Part shown: one piece after another, positions 16,603-26,042 of the stretch
Layout of the letters: each line of letters starts with the position of its first letter
How positions within the stretch are numbered: position 1 is the stretch's first letter
NCBI GenBank assembly: GCA_963833965.1
Contig: CAWHZZ010000003.1
Coordinates: forward strand, 558,001 to 622,000
Direction: 5' to 3'
DNA length: 64,000 bases
From: CAJCIW01 sp963833965
GTDB taxonomy: Bacteria > Chlamydiota > Chlamydiia > Chlamydiales > Rhabdochlamydiaceae
Notes under the pieces: generated by a model
Seen by the model: only the letters and a program-made list of their open reading frames with translations
Databases searched by the model: none
Told to the model about the DNA's origin: nothing
Translations under genes and position numbers: made by a program

Positions 16603-17555
16603 TAGAAATTAAAAAATTACGCAAAGAGTTCCCCCTTCAAGGCAAGAAGGTGATCGCTGTCCGCGACGTTTCATTTTCCATTCTCAAAGGGGAAACCCTG
16701 GGTCTTGTTGGAGAATCCGGCTGCGGAAAATCGACGACAGGAAGATGTTTACTCCGCCTTGAAGAGCCCACTTCCGGAGAAGTGATTTATCAAAATCGCA
16801 ATTTACTCTCCTTCAATCGGGCCGAGCTTTTTTCCTTTCGGCGCAATGCGCAAATCATCTTTCAGGATCCCTATTCTTCTCTAAATCCCAGGATGACAGC
16901 CGGCGACATCATCGCAGAGCCTCTGCATATTCACGACATATTGCCCGAAAAGGGGCTCTCCCATTACTTGAAAGAATTGATCGGCATGGTAGGCCTCAGT
17001 AAAACTGCTTTAAACCGTTTTCCCCATGAGTTTTCAGGCGGCCAGAGACAGAGGATAGGCATTGCCCGCGCGCTCGCTTTAAAGCCCCAATTCATCGTCT
17101 GCGACGAGCCAATCTCCGCTCTCGATGTCTCGGTGCAAGCGCAGATCGTCAATCTCCTCAAGATGCTTCAAAAAGAGCTCTGCTTGACCTATTTGTTCAT
17201 CGCCCACGACCTCGCAATGGTCAAATACATCTCGGAGCGCGTGGCTGTCATGTACTTAGGCAATATCGTCGAGATCGCGCCATCAGAAGAGCTCTACAGC
17301 AACCCTATGCACCCTTACACTCAAGCGCTTCTTTCCGCGATCCCCATTCCCGATCCGCATCAAGAACAGAGCCGCAGCCGCATTATCCTCAAAGGAGAGG
17401 TTCCTAGCGCTCTCGCAATACCTAAGGGCTGCCCTTTTGCCAGCCGCTGCCCTCACGCCACCGACCTCTGCCGCGAAGTTGCCCCTGAACAGCGAGAAAT
17501 CGCTCCGGGTCACTTCGCCGCTTGTCACTTACTCAAGAGAGTTGAATGTTCGTGA
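16599..17555 (+). CDS. oppF: Oligopeptide ABC transporter ATPase OppF
   Basis: 318 residues, second ATPase of the importer. Walker A GESGCGKSTTGR, signature FSGGQRQRIGIARAL, Walker B FIVCDEPISALD and H-loop LFIAHDLAMV are all present. The C-terminal motif GCPFASRCPHATDLC is the usual OppF Cys cluster. Overlaps oppD by 4 nt; its last 31 nt overlap the tail of the convergent permease gene on the other strand. Confidence 0.94.
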   Translation: MIEIKKLRKEFPLQGKKVIAVRDVSFSILKGETLGLVGESGCGKSTTGRCLLRLEEPTSGEVIYQNRNLLSFNRAELFSFRRNAQIIFQDPYSSLNPRMTAGDIIAEPLHIHDILPEKGLSHYLKELIGMVGLSKTALNRFPHEFSGGQRQRIGIARALALKPQFIVCDEPISALDVSVQAQIVNLLKMLQKELCLTYLFIAHDLAMVKYISERVAVMYLGNIVEIAPSEELYSNPMHPYTQALLSAIPIPDPHQEQSRSRIILKGEVPSALAIPKGCPFASRCPHATDLCREVAPEQREIAPGHFAACHLLKRVECS

Positions 17556-19438
17556 TCATCGGTTTCACTTCCGCAAACCCAGATGCGGCAAGGGGACTTG
17601 CGCATAATTTTTTCTGCATCCACGTTCATCATTTTGCTTTTTGGGTCGTGGGAAGATTTTAATGAACCTAGGACGAGGAGATCGAATTTGCCTTTTTCGG
17701 CGATCTCTAAAACTGTTTCGGCAAGCGAGCGCGAACGGATGATGCTCAGCTCGATATCGACGCCGATTTCCCGTGCGATCGCCTCAGCACACTTTAAGAC
17801 CGCCTCCGCGACCGCCGTACGATGCGGGGTGCCGATATCCAAAGGAAGAGATGAAGGGATTTCAATCACCTGAATAGCCGTGATGCTAGCGTTATGGATT
17901 TTAGCGATTTCGCAGGCCATTTGGACGGCTTCTGTCTGCATTCCCGCGCGAGTGGGAAGTAAGATCTTTTTCACTTTTAGCGGTTCATAGCCGGGAACAC
18001 TAATTTGCTCCAGCGACACATGGCCCATCGCTTTCAATTTGCGCCTTTTTCGGTAGGCAAAATACATGATGATTCCAAACGTCATCCACGCAATCCCCAG
18101 ATAGCGACCTTGTGGCTTTGTGATCACCACCAAACACCAAACGCCAAAGCTCGCAAGCGCTCCAATGATCGCTGTGAGCGGAATGGAATAGCGGCCGAAG
18201 GGAATATTCAAGGGCGCGCGAAATGGGCGTTTTAAATGCGGCCGTTTTATTCGCAAACAAATCAAAGAGAGATGAGCGAAAAGAAAAGCGAGCATGGCGC
18301 CAAAGTTGTAGAGGTCGGCGAGAAAGTCCATGCTTCCGCGACTTGCCAATACGACAAAGCCCGCTATAATCCCAAAAAAGGCAAGTGCGACAATCGGTGT
18401 ACGGAATCGGGGATGGATCACATAGAAAAAACGCGGCAATTGATAATACTCGCCCATGTTGAATGTAAGACGAGAGGCTCCTATTAAACCCGCATTGGCG
18501 GCAACGGCGAGCACGATCGCAGCGATAATGGCAATGATTGGAGAAAGCAATTTACTTCCGAACGGCAGTGCATCGACGATGCTGGCAATGGGATTGAGCA
18601 CATATTTGGTCCCCAAAAGCTTTGGATCTACCGCCGAGAGCGCAACCACCGAAATCCCTAAATAGATCAAAAGCAGCGTGAACATGGTCAAGATGACAGC
18701 GCGGGGCACGGTCTTCACGGGACGCTTTGATTCCGCTGCAAGCTGTGCGATCGACTCAATGCCTGTGTAAGCGACCATCGCCATGGCGAGACCTTTAAAG
18801 AACTCGCTCCACGTCGGCGACCAGGGGGCGTTCGGCACATTGATTTGAAGCCGGTGGGCGATGTAGTCAACGTTGGCCAAAGTGCTGAGACCAATCGCAA
18901 TCACGACGGCCTGCACGAGAACTGTAATCGTCGTCAAAATCAAACTGACGCGTGTCGATTGCTTCACCCCGATCACATTCATGATGAACAAGATCAGAAG
19001 AAGCACCATCGTGAAAACAATTTGCACGGAAGTTTTGTGCAGATCTGCAAAAAAATAAGCCAAATAAGGACCGACGGCAAAGGAGGAGATCGCAATCGTC
19101 ACAACGTAATCGAGAAGAAGTCCCCATCCTGCGATGAAAGAGATGAAATCGTTGAATGCATGCCTTGCAAAGCTGGCGGATCCGCCTGACTCGTGGATCG
19201 CCGCTGACATTTCCGCATAAGTGAGAGCTGTACAGATGAAGACAACGCCCGCCAACCCCAAGGCGATCGGCGTCGCCCCCAAGGCAAAAAGCGCCGTCAC
19301 GCCAAGAGCATAATAAATCGACGAGCCCAAATCCCCATAGCCAATGGCGAACAGATCGAAGACGCCCAAAACGCGCTTGAGAGTCGCTCTTTTCAATTGG
19401 GCAACTGTGCTTGCCAGATGATTCCTAGCCATGCCCAA
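17525..19438 (-). CDS. APC-family amino acid permease fused to a universal stress (USP) domain
   Basis: 637 residues. Residues 1-460 form a 12-helix APC transporter (FAIGYGDLGSSIYYALG at helix 1, ALTYAEMSAAIHESGGSASFARHAF, and GIESIAQLAAESKRPVKTVPRAV at the helix 6/loop region). Residues 490-630 are a cytoplasmic USP domain (VKKILLPTRAGMQTEAVQMACEIA ... FDLLVLGSLK). In such fusions the USP part is thought to sense nucleotides and control transport. The substrate is unknown. Single-gene unit, convergent with oppF. Confidence 0.88.
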   Translation of the reverse strand: MGMARNHLASTVAQLKRATLKRVLGVFDLFAIGYGDLGSSIYYALGVTALFALGATPIALGLAGVVFICTALTYAEMSAAIHESGGSASFARHAFNDFISFIAGWGLLLDYVVTIAISSFAVGPYLAYFFADLHKTSVQIVFTMVLLLILFIMNVIGVKQSTRVSLILTTITVLVQAVVIAIGLSTLANVDYIAHRLQINVPNAPWSPTWSEFFKGLAMAMVAYTGIESIAQLAAESKRPVKTVPRAVILTMFTLLLIYLGISVVALSAVDPKLLGTKYVLNPIASIVDALPFGSKLLSPIIAIIAAIVLAVAANAGLIGASRLTFNMGEYYQLPRFFYVIHPRFRTPIVALAFFGIIAGFVVLASRGSMDFLADLYNFGAMLAFLFAHLSLICLRIKRPHLKRPFRAPLNIPFGRYSIPLTAIIGALASFGVWCLVVITKPQGRYLGIAWMTFGIIMYFAYRKRRKLKAMGHVSLEQISVPGYEPLKVKKILLPTRAGMQTEAVQMACEIAKIHNASITAIQVIEIPSSLPLDIGTPHRTAVAEAVLKCAEAIAREIGVDIELSIIRSRSLAETVLEIAEKGKFDLLVLGSLKSSHDPKSKMMNVDAEKIMRKSPCRIWVCGSETDDHEHSTLLSK

Positions 19439-19489
19439 GATATGGCTCTAAGATCATTTTTTAAGCAATAGGAATGAAGAAATTTTACA

Positions 19490-19813
19490 CTACAGAAAAA
19501 CTCGATAGTCTGTCTTGAAAAATTTAGCAAAACGTTTGGCCATTTCCTTGCCGACCGGCCTTTTCCCATTTTCCATTTCGCTAATATGGTGTTGGCTAAT
19601 GTGAAGGGCATCTGCAAGTTCTTTCTGAGTTACACCTTCTCGACTGCGGCAGCCCTTAAGAACTAACCCTCCTTCGGAATGTTTTCGAATAAGGTCTTTG
19701 AATGCTTCGCGCCAAGGCATGCTTTTTGCTTTATTAGCTCTTTTTCTAGAGCGGGCACCTCTTCTCCTTGCATAGCTGACTTTAGTACGGCGCGTTCTCG
19801 TGTGAACCGACAT
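19490..19813 (-). CDS. higA: HigA-like antitoxin, XRE-family HTH
   Basis: 107 residues. The HTH lies near residues 55-90: VTQKELADALHISQHHISEMENGKRPVGKEMAKRFAKFF. An Arg/Lys-rich N-terminal arm is unusual. The start at 19813 has AGAGGTG 5 nt upstream, inside the toxin gene, so the two overlap by 32 nt in the toxin-first order characteristic of higBA. It should neutralise the toxin and repress the shared promoter, where a palindrome is found at 20118-20134. Confidence 0.75.
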   Translation of the reverse strand: MSVHTRTRRTKVSYARRRGARSRKRANKAKSMPWREAFKDLIRKHSEGGLVLKGCRSREGVTQKELADALHISQHHISEMENGKRPVGKEMAKRFAKFFKTDYRVFL

Positions 19814-20093
19814 AAAACACCTCTATCTTCTTCTCTACCTTACTAACTACAAACCAACATGCCACATAAGTCGGCCTTCCCTTCTTCAAGTGACAGTGAT
19901 AGGCATTATCTGGGATCCCTGGCCCCTTCTTAAGAGGGCCAAAATTTTTCCAGCTCTGATTGAGTTTAGGTCCAGATAATTCCATTTCTTTAAATAAGAA
20001 CGACAATGTTAGTTGTACGTCTTTCGGCAAACGACTGCTTTCTTTCCTCGCCCGCGTTGAAACTGTCACTTCCCACGTCGACCCAGGTCTCAT
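19782..20093 (-). CDS. higB: HigB/RelE-like toxin
   Basis: 103 residues, the size of a RelE-fold mRNA interferase. The pattern of an N-terminal strand, two helices (RARKESSRLPKDVQLTLSFLFKEME) and a C-terminal sheet (NAYHCHLKKGRPTYVACWFVV...KIEVFYVGSHENAPY) fits the 'cytotoxic translational repressor of toxin-antitoxin' group. Catalytic residues cannot be assigned with confidence. First gene of the pair, followed by higA with a 32-nt overlap. Confidence 0.72.
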   Translation of the reverse strand: MRPGSTWEVTVSTRARKESSRLPKDVQLTLSFLFKEMELSGPKLNQSWKNFGPLKKGPGIPDNAYHCHLKKGRPTYVACWFVVSKVEKKIEVFYVGSHENAPY

Positions 20094-20117
20094 TCCGCTT
20101 CAATCCACAAAATAAAT

Positions 20118-20134
20118 ATACCAAATTATGGTAT
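20118..20134. promoter_or_regulatory. Inverted repeat upstream of higBA, candidate operator
   Basis: ATACCA and TGGTAT separated by 5 nt, 25 nt before the toxin start, where HigA-type antitoxins usually bind. Confidence 0.45.
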
Positions 20135-20164
20135 GTGTGCCAATCATTTTCGGTCAATTAAAAT

Positions 20165-20668
20165 TTAACTGTTATTTTGGGGAGATATGCAAAAGTGTTC
20201 CAATATCCCCTCGCAGGCGTCGAAACTCATTTCGACGACGAGATCGAATGCTTTCTCGCCGTCATAATAGGGATCGGGAATGTCTTGGTTTTTGAATTTC
20301 TTTGAATATTTTGTAACCAATACAATTTTCTTTTTGTCCTCATCCGATGTCGCAATATCCATAAGAACATCTGCGGCATCGCTCGTCACAGGGAAAACAA
20401 CGTCGAAGCGTTGAAAGTCGGTGGGTTTGAATAGCTTCGCGATATGTTCGATGTGGATCTGTTTTTTCTCCGCCGCTTTGCACATGCGAACATCTGCCTG
20501 CTTGCCTAGGTAATAAGTGGTGAGGGCCATACTGTCGACAAAGAAACGGTCTGCGACCCCCTTTTCCTTGGCAAGTGTGTTAAAAATCGCTTCGAGGGCG
20601 GGAGAGCGACAGATATTGCCAAAACAAATAAAGCAGAGAGAGTAAAAATCTTTATTCTTCGACGACAT
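20165..20668 (-). CDS. Low-molecular-weight protein tyrosine phosphatase family
   Basis: The start at 20668 overlaps the kinase stop by 17 nt and gives 167 residues beginning MSSKNKDFYSL; the frame is open further upstream to 20698. The catalytic P-loop is C-x5-R: CFGNICRSP near residues 15-22, and the general-acid Asp is in IPDPYYDG near residue 125. It removes phosphate from Tyr residues, or in some relatives from Arg or low-molecular substrates. Being coupled to a Ser/Thr kinase-like gene, it may act on the same signalling pathway. Confidence 0.88.
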   Translation of the reverse strand: MSSKNKDFYSLCFICFGNICRSPALEAIFNTLAKEKGVADRFFVDSMALTTYYLGKQADVRMCKAAEKKQIHIEHIAKLFKPTDFQRFDVVFPVTSDAADVLMDIATSDEDKKKIVLVTKYSKKFKNQDIPDPYYDGEKAFDLVVEMSFDACEGILEHFCISPQNNS

Positions 20669-22568
20669 CGGCTGCACAGCGGAATCCATAGGTGCCATTC
20701 ATCACTCCGGGATTGTTGCGATGGCGGTGCGCGCAGCGCAAATCTTCTTTCGAGCTTTTCCAGCAGCCGCCGCGCAAGACGCGGTAGACCCCTTGCATCG
20801 GGCCTTTGGGCTGCTCTGGCTCTTGCACAGACAGGTCGTAATAATGGTACTCGTACCAGTCTTGGCACCATTCGTAGACGTTTCCTGCCATGTCGTAAAG
20901 CCCAAATCCATTGGCGGGGTAACTCATGACGGCCGTTGTGTCCGAGCTGAAGAAATTGGCTTCCGAACGCTCGATGTGGGTGCCTGTAGGGAAGATGAAA
21001 TCCTCCCGCCCACCATAAGCGGCGACTTCCCATTCCGCTTCGGTGGGCAGCCGTTTGCCGACCCACTTAGCGTAAGCGACGGCGCCATACCAAGTGACGC
21101 CGACAACAGGATGCTTGGCATAACCCGTTTCGATGTTGAGCTTGCCGCCGAAGCGTTTGATGCGAGAATCGCGCAAGCGGATGATATCGTTATTATTACC
21201 GTCCTTTTCGCCTCCCATCGCCTCGAGGAAAAGGACGAATTGTTCATTGGTCACCGGGTAGACATCGATCGCAAAAGAGGGCAGATTGACCGTATGACGC
21301 GGCATCTCATCCCTTCCGCCGTGATGACTTCCCCGCAAATAGGTCCCGGCTGGAATCACGGACATCTCCGTCTGCAGCGGTTCGACCTCTTTTTCCTCTT
21401 GCGGAACCGGTCGGTAAGGGGCAACCGTAGTATCAATCTGAAAAATCGCGGCGGGATCGGGCTCAAAAGAAGGGCGTACAATCTCTTTAGGCTTCAGCAA
21501 TGGCTTGACTTGCACGGAGCTTAGCTGCGTTGTGGCGAGCGTCGCCGTCGAAGAGGTGAATTTAGAAGCGAGCTCGACATTCCCTTCAGTGATCGTTTTG
21601 AGTTTCTGCAATTGAAGCCGCGGCGAGGCGGTGGATGTGGAGGCGAGGAGCTCTTCAATTCTCGCGCATAAATTTTCAGGGCGTTTCATCGGGTCTGTCT
21701 GCAACGTGCGGCAGATCAAAAGATCCCAATTCCACTTGAGCTCCGGCACTTTTTTCGAAGGCAGCTCGAAGTAGCCTTCGGGAAACTCCCCTGTTATCAA
21801 ATAATAGAGCAAGACACCGAAGGCATAGATGTCAGATTTAATCAGACTTGCTTTCGGATGGCCAATCATTTTCTGCTCAGGGGCCAAGAAGACGAAACTT
21901 TGGCAAAACGAGCGATGTAATTCGGATGTCCTAAGTGCATCCCAGGGACCGGCGGTGTATTTGTCTTGGCCACTCTTTTGGATGACGAGCCCAGCGCCCG
22001 AGGCCAGTGTTGTCGCGACAGAGTGGTAAATGCGGCTTAAGGCAGCAAGCGGACCTATCACACGGGAAAGGCCAAAATCGGTCAAATAAACTTGCAGCCC
22101 CTCTTTGTTCTCTTTCACAACGATGTTATTGAGTTTTATCGAGCCATGAGCCACCGATTCGTTTCCGAGGACAGCCTCGTGAGCAAAATCCAGCGCGGAG
22201 GCGATTTGCCGGGCGATTCGAAGGATCTCCTCTTCGGCCAAGCGGTAATGTTTTTTGACGAAATACTGGGAGAGATTGGTGGAATGATTGGCCGAGTCGA
22301 GAATTGGCTCTGAGACGAGAAAATAAACGCCGTCCGCCGAAGAGGCGTTGTGGATTTTTGCGATGTGGGGATGCTCCAATTTGGAAAGGGAAAGAATCTC
22401 CTTTTCAAATCGTTTGATAAACTCGGCATCGGAAGCGAGTTCCTGCGGCAGGATTTTCAAAATAAAAAGCCGTTTCATAAAACGGTGTTCTGCAAGGAAC
22501 GTCTCTCCCATCGATCCGCGGCCAAGTTCTTGAATGAGCTGATAATCGCCAATTTGACGGTGAATCAT
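20652..22568 (-). CDS. pkn1: Ser/Thr protein kinase-like protein with C-terminal FGE-sulfatase domain (Pkn1-like)
   Basis: 638 residues. Residues 1-300 form a Hanks-type kinase fold: glycine loop LGRGSMGE (15-22), the invariant Lys in FILKIL (38), DFG at 164-166 and an APE motif (FLAPEQK). The catalytic-loop HRD is HGS at 141-143, so the usual catalytic Asp is missing while the following Asn of the loop (147) is kept. Residues 400-635 are a formylglycine-generating-enzyme-like domain (VIPAGTYLRGS, YEWCQDWY, LRGGCWKSS, RCAHRHRN). This domain order is that of chlamydial Pkn1. Overlaps the YyaL-like gene by 4 nt. Confidence 0.88.
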   Translation of the reverse strand: MIHRQIGDYQLIQELGRGSMGETFLAEHRFMKRLFILKILPQELASDAEFIKRFEKEILSLSKLEHPHIAKIHNASSADGVYFLVSEPILDSANHSTNLSQYFVKKHYRLAEEEILRIARQIASALDFAHEAVLGNESVAHGSIKLNNIVVKENKEGLQVYLTDFGLSRVIGPLAALSRIYHSVATTLASGAGLVIQKSGQDKYTAGPWDALRTSELHRSFCQSFVFLAPEQKMIGHPKASLIKSDIYAFGVLLYYLITGEFPEGYFELPSKKVPELKWNWDLLICRTLQTDPMKRPENLCARIEELLASTSTASPRLQLQKLKTITEGNVELASKFTSSTATLATTQLSSVQVKPLLKPKEIVRPSFEPDPAAIFQIDTTVAPYRPVPQEEKEVEPLQTEMSVIPAGTYLRGSHHGGRDEMPRHTVNLPSFAIDVYPVTNEQFVLFLEAMGGEKDGNNNDIIRLRDSRIKRFGGKLNIETGYAKHPVVGVTWYGAVAYAKWVGKRLPTEAEWEVAAYGGREDFIFPTGTHIERSEANFFSSDTTAVMSYPANGFGLYDMAGNVYEWCQDWYEYHYYDLSVQEPEQPKGPMQGVYRVLRGGCWKSSKEDLRCAHRHRNNPGVMNGTYGFRCAADVVEE

Positions 22569-24634
22569 AGTTCCTCAATTGCCTTAAAGATTTGACCTTT
22601 TTCTATCAATGGGGCCTCGCAGCGGTCCTGCCTGCAAATATAAATCGCAGTCTGTCCATCGATCGGTTTTTTATCAACATGTATAGGGAGCAGGACGTCG
22701 AAAGAACTGTCTTTGAGCGATTTCCAAACGATAGAGGCATGAGGAATATAGCGGGAGTTGAAATAGTCATGGATCTCGTTTTTTAAACTTTCGGCCTCAT
22801 CCAAGGCGACCAAAATGCTGGGAGCTTTTACATCTAAATAGCGCTGCAGCGCAATGAGGTGGTAGCAGGCGCCAGGAGGATAAATCTGAATGTAGTGCCT
22901 GGCGGACTTGAGGATGTCTTCGGCTTGCTTCAAATAGGAGGCGTTCTGGGTAATTTGATGCAGCCGGAGCAAATTCTCCGCGTGCACAGCATTGCCCGAG
23001 GGCTCCGCCCCATCGTAGAACTCACATTTTCTGACGAGCAATGTGGGGTCTTCCAAATGATAATAGAAGGCGCCGTTTTCTGATTTGAATTCTTTTGCCA
23101 ATAGATCGGCAAGCTCGATGGCCCATTTCAGCCACTCGCTGCCGCAATCCTCTTCGAAAAGACTGATCAGCGCGCGGATCAAAAAGGCGTAATCATCAAT
23201 TCCGCCCATGAAACGCGCTTCATTTTGACGCCATCTTCGCATCAGATGCCCGTCTTTGTAAAGCGTAGCTTTAACGAAATTGACAGCTTTCAGCGCCGCC
23301 TCGCGAAATGCAGGCTTTTTTAATGGATACGCTGCTTTGACCATAGCATCGATCATTAGGCCGTTCCAAGAAGAGATGATCTTATCATCCTTGAAAGGAT
23401 GGGCGCGCAACTGGCGCTTTTTTAGCAATTTAGCGCGAGCCTCCTTCAAACTCGATTGGAGCTCGGGGATGGGAAGCCGGCGCTGTTCGGCGAATTCCTC
23501 TAATGGCATTGGGATATGCAGGACATTTCTCCCATCGAAATTGCCCTCCGGGACAACCCCATAGTATTGCAGAAAGAGATCGGCCTCCTCTTTGGAAAGC
23601 GTCTCACGGATTTCATGGGAGGACCAGGTGTAATACAATCCCTCATGGCCCTCAGAATCGGCGTCTTCTGCCGAGTAAAAGCCGCCCTCAGGATTCATCA
23701 TTTCACTCAAGGCGTAATCGAGGGTCTCCTCGCAAGCGGTCCGGTATGCTTCTTTTTTTGTGTACTTCCAGGCATCGAGATAGGTCCGTGCCAAGAGGGC
23801 ATTGTCGTAAAGCATTTTCTCAAAGTGCGGGACAATCCATCTTTCATCGACGGCATAGCGTGAGAATCCCCCACCCAGTTGATCGTAAATACCGCCGCGG
23901 ATCATGCTGTCCAGTGTCAATTCCGCGCAAAAAAGAGCGCGGCTGTCGCCTTTCCACTTGGCGAATTCGAGAAAAAAAATCGATTGGTAACTCATTGGAA
24001 ACTTCGGTTCCCCCTTCATCCCACCGTAAACGGGGTCCGTCATTTCAAATAGCATTTCTATCGATGCGGTAAGGTCTTCCTGTGTCGGAATCGCATCGCC
24101 TTGTAATTTCGCGCTCTTTTCAAAAATTTCGACAATCTTTTCCGCTTGATCGACTAGCTGCTTGCGCTCTTCGCTTTGCCATAGCTGTTTGATATGCTGC
24201 ACAAACTGCTTCATCCCCATTAAGCCGCGTTTGTTTGCAGCAGGAAGGTAGGTCACGGCAAAAAAGGGCTTGAGGTCGGGCGTCAAAATCAAGTTGAGCG
24301 GCCAGCCCCCTGCAGAAGACATCAAAGCCTGCGCAAATTCCATGTAAATGCTATCGACCTCTGGCAGCTCTTCCCGATCGACTTTGATGTTGACAAAAGC
24401 GTCATTCATCAGTTTGGCGATTTCCGGATTTTCAAACGACTCGTGCTCCATGACATGGCACCAATGGCACGTCGCGTAGCCGATGGAGAGAAAGATCGGT
24501 TTATCTGACTGCTTGGAGAGATCGAACGCTTCTTGACCCCATGGATACCAATCGACGGGATTGTGGGCATGCTGCAGCAAATAAGGCGATTTCTCATGGA
24601 TCAATCGATTGGTAAACTGCGGCGATGATGACAT
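22565..24634 (-). CDS. YyaL-like protein: thioredoxin-fold (DUF255) plus glycosidase-like barrel
   Basis: 689 residues, the full length of the YyaL/SPATA20 family. The N-terminal thioredoxin-like domain starts NRLIHEKSPYLLQHAHNPVDW and has the CxxC motif CHWCHVMEHESF near residue 60. The remainder is an alpha/alpha barrel like the N-acylglucosamine epimerase/glycosidase group (GGIYDQLGGGFSRYAVDERW, PHFEKMLYDNA, DDKIISSWNGLMI). No biochemical role is firmly known. It lies between rodZ and the kinase in a leftward cluster. Confidence 0.87.
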   Translation of the reverse strand: MSSSPQFTNRLIHEKSPYLLQHAHNPVDWYPWGQEAFDLSKQSDKPIFLSIGYATCHWCHVMEHESFENPEIAKLMNDAFVNIKVDREELPEVDSIYMEFAQALMSSAGGWPLNLILTPDLKPFFAVTYLPAANKRGLMGMKQFVQHIKQLWQSEERKQLVDQAEKIVEIFEKSAKLQGDAIPTQEDLTASIEMLFEMTDPVYGGMKGEPKFPMSYQSIFFLEFAKWKGDSRALFCAELTLDSMIRGGIYDQLGGGFSRYAVDERWIVPHFEKMLYDNALLARTYLDAWKYTKKEAYRTACEETLDYALSEMMNPEGGFYSAEDADSEGHEGLYYTWSSHEIRETLSKEEADLFLQYYGVVPEGNFDGRNVLHIPMPLEEFAEQRRLPIPELQSSLKEARAKLLKKRQLRAHPFKDDKIISSWNGLMIDAMVKAAYPLKKPAFREAALKAVNFVKATLYKDGHLMRRWRQNEARFMGGIDDYAFLIRALISLFEEDCGSEWLKWAIELADLLAKEFKSENGAFYYHLEDPTLLVRKCEFYDGAEPSGNAVHAENLLRLHQITQNASYLKQAEDILKSARHYIQIYPPGACYHLIALQRYLDVKAPSILVALDEAESLKNEIHDYFNSRYIPHASIVWKSLKDSSFDVLLPIHVDKKPIDGQTAIYICRQDRCEAPLIEKGQIFKAIEEL

Positions 24635-24646
24635 AAATCTTATTCG

Positions 24647-25054
24647 TTAAAGAATGCCGAGAAATTTCGCTAAATACCAGGCGATGACGAGCACTAACGC
24701 AGCTGCCCCCGCCCACATCAAATTGGGCAGCCATTTGACGCCTCCTCCCATGCTGCCGCGCACCTCTAAGGTGCCGATGCCGTACGAAAATTCATGTTTC
24801 TCTGCGGGCATCCGGAAGGCGTTTGGATTTTCCCGGATCATTCCTTCTATGTCGAGCCCCAAAAACTGCGCGTACTGCTTAATGAATCCCAAGGCGTACA
24901 CTCCCGAAATGTATTCGTTGATCTGTCCTTCTTCGATCGCCTCGAGATAGGCCGAGCGGATCGATGTCGAATTTTCCACCTCTTTTAAAGAAAGATTAAG
25001 GTCTTTGCGCTTTGTCTTAAAAACATCCCCAATCCGTTTTAGTTCCTCGCTCAT
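24647..25054 (-). CDS. rodZ: Short RodZ-like cytoskeletal adaptor
   Basis: The start at 25054 is chosen because GGAGGA immediately precedes it; a longer frame reaches 25126. 135 residues: an N-terminal RodZ-type HTH (IGDVFKTKRKDLNLSLKEVENSTSIRSAYLEAIEEG ... YALGFIKQYAQFLGLD), a short linker and one membrane helix (LMWAGAAALVLVIAWYLAKFL) at the very C-terminus. The periplasmic domain of other bacteria's RodZ is absent, as in Chlamydia. It links MreB filaments to the membrane for division and peptidoglycan synthesis. Divergent from rnhC. Confidence 0.8.
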   Translation of the reverse strand: MSEELKRIGDVFKTKRKDLNLSLKEVENSTSIRSAYLEAIEEGQINEYISGVYALGFIKQYAQFLGLDIEGMIRENPNAFRMPAEKHEFSYGIGTLEVRGSMGGGVKWLPNLMWAGAAALVLVIAWYLAKFLGIL

Positions 25055-25139
25055 ACTCCTCCAGTAAAATAATAGTCGCGCGGCATTTTCTAATTCTAAT
25101 CTTGTTTTTTTTCGAAAGCAATGCAAAAATCATAATCCT

Positions 25140-26042
25140 ATGGCCTCTGAAAAAAATTCTTGCTTTGTCGCCGCTGTCGACCTTGCGCTCGCCGAGAAAT
25201 TGAAAAATGACTTAATCGAGCAAGGCTTTAAGATGACGACGCCTGCGTATACTGTCTTTTCCGCCCAGAAAAAAGGGGTTTCCTGCACCCTTTACGCCTC
25301 GGGGAAATTGATGGTCCAGGGCAAAGATATGGAGGAGTTCATCACTTTTTACCTTGAGCCCGAGATCCTTAAGTCGGTGGCCTTCTCTTATCCAGAAACA
25401 GAGGTCAATACGGCGCCGCACATCGGTGTCGACGAGTCGGGCAAGGGTGATTTTTTTGGGCCCCTGTGCGTCGCCGGCGTCTTTGCAGACGAAGCGAAGA
25501 TCAAGGAGCTCCTTTCCCTTGGAGTCCGCGACAGCAAGCGGATCTCCGATCCCGTCGTCCGCACAATGAGCATTAAGATCAAAGTAGTCTGCCCACATGC
25601 CATCGTCTTCATCTCCCCCAAAAAATACAACGAGCTCTACGCCAGCTTCCACAATCTGAACAAACTACTCGGCTGGGGGCATGCCACTGTCATCACAGAA
25701 CTTGTTGAAAAAACCGGCTGCAGGGAAGTCATCATCGATCAGTTTGCCAGCGAGCACGTCGTCATCAACGCCCTCAAGCAAAAACAAATTCAAGGAGTTT
25801 CTTTAACCCAGAGGCATCGCGCTGAGGCCGATCCGGTCGTCGCTGCCGCTTCCATCTTGGCCCGCGCCGCATTTTTAGAGGGGTTGGAAAGGCTGGGCAA
25901 ACAATATGAGATCGAATTGCCCAAAGGCGCCTCTCCCCTCGTCATCAAAGCGGGCAAAGAGCTCGTGAAAAAATTCGGCCCGCAAATTTTAGAGCAGACG
26001 GCCAAGCTTCACTTTAAAACGAAAGAGGAAATCCTAGAGTGA
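25140..26042 (+). CDS. rnhC: Ribonuclease HIII
   Basis: Degrades RNA in RNA-DNA hybrids. 300 residues. An N-terminal TBP-like substrate-binding domain (about 1-85) precedes the RNase H fold, which starts at HIGVDESGKGDFFGPLCVAG with the DE catalytic pair; further acidic residues lie in LGVRDSK and VIIDQFAS, and HRAEADPVVAAASILARA is the type 2 signature. The TBP-like domain and the GKGDFFGP motif indicate HIII rather than HII. The following recN overlaps its stop by 4 nt. Confidence 0.92.
   Translation: MASEKNSCFVAAVDLALAEKLKNDLIEQGFKMTTPAYTVFSAQKKGVSCTLYASGKLMVQGKDMEEFITFYLEPEILKSVAFSYPETEVNTAPHIGVDESGKGDFFGPLCVAGVFADEAKIKELLSLGVRDSKRISDPVVRTMSIKIKVVCPHAIVFISPKKYNELYASFHNLNKLLGWGHATVITELVEKTGCREVIIDQFASEHVVINALKQKQIQGVSLTQRHRAEADPVVAAASILARAAFLEGLERLGKQYEIELPKGASPLVIKAGKELVKKFGPQILEQTAKLHFKTKEEILE

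Noticed and set aside
20721..21524. 267-codon open frame antisense to the kinase gene
   Set aside because: It lies opposite conserved FGE-domain sequence and resembles no protein.
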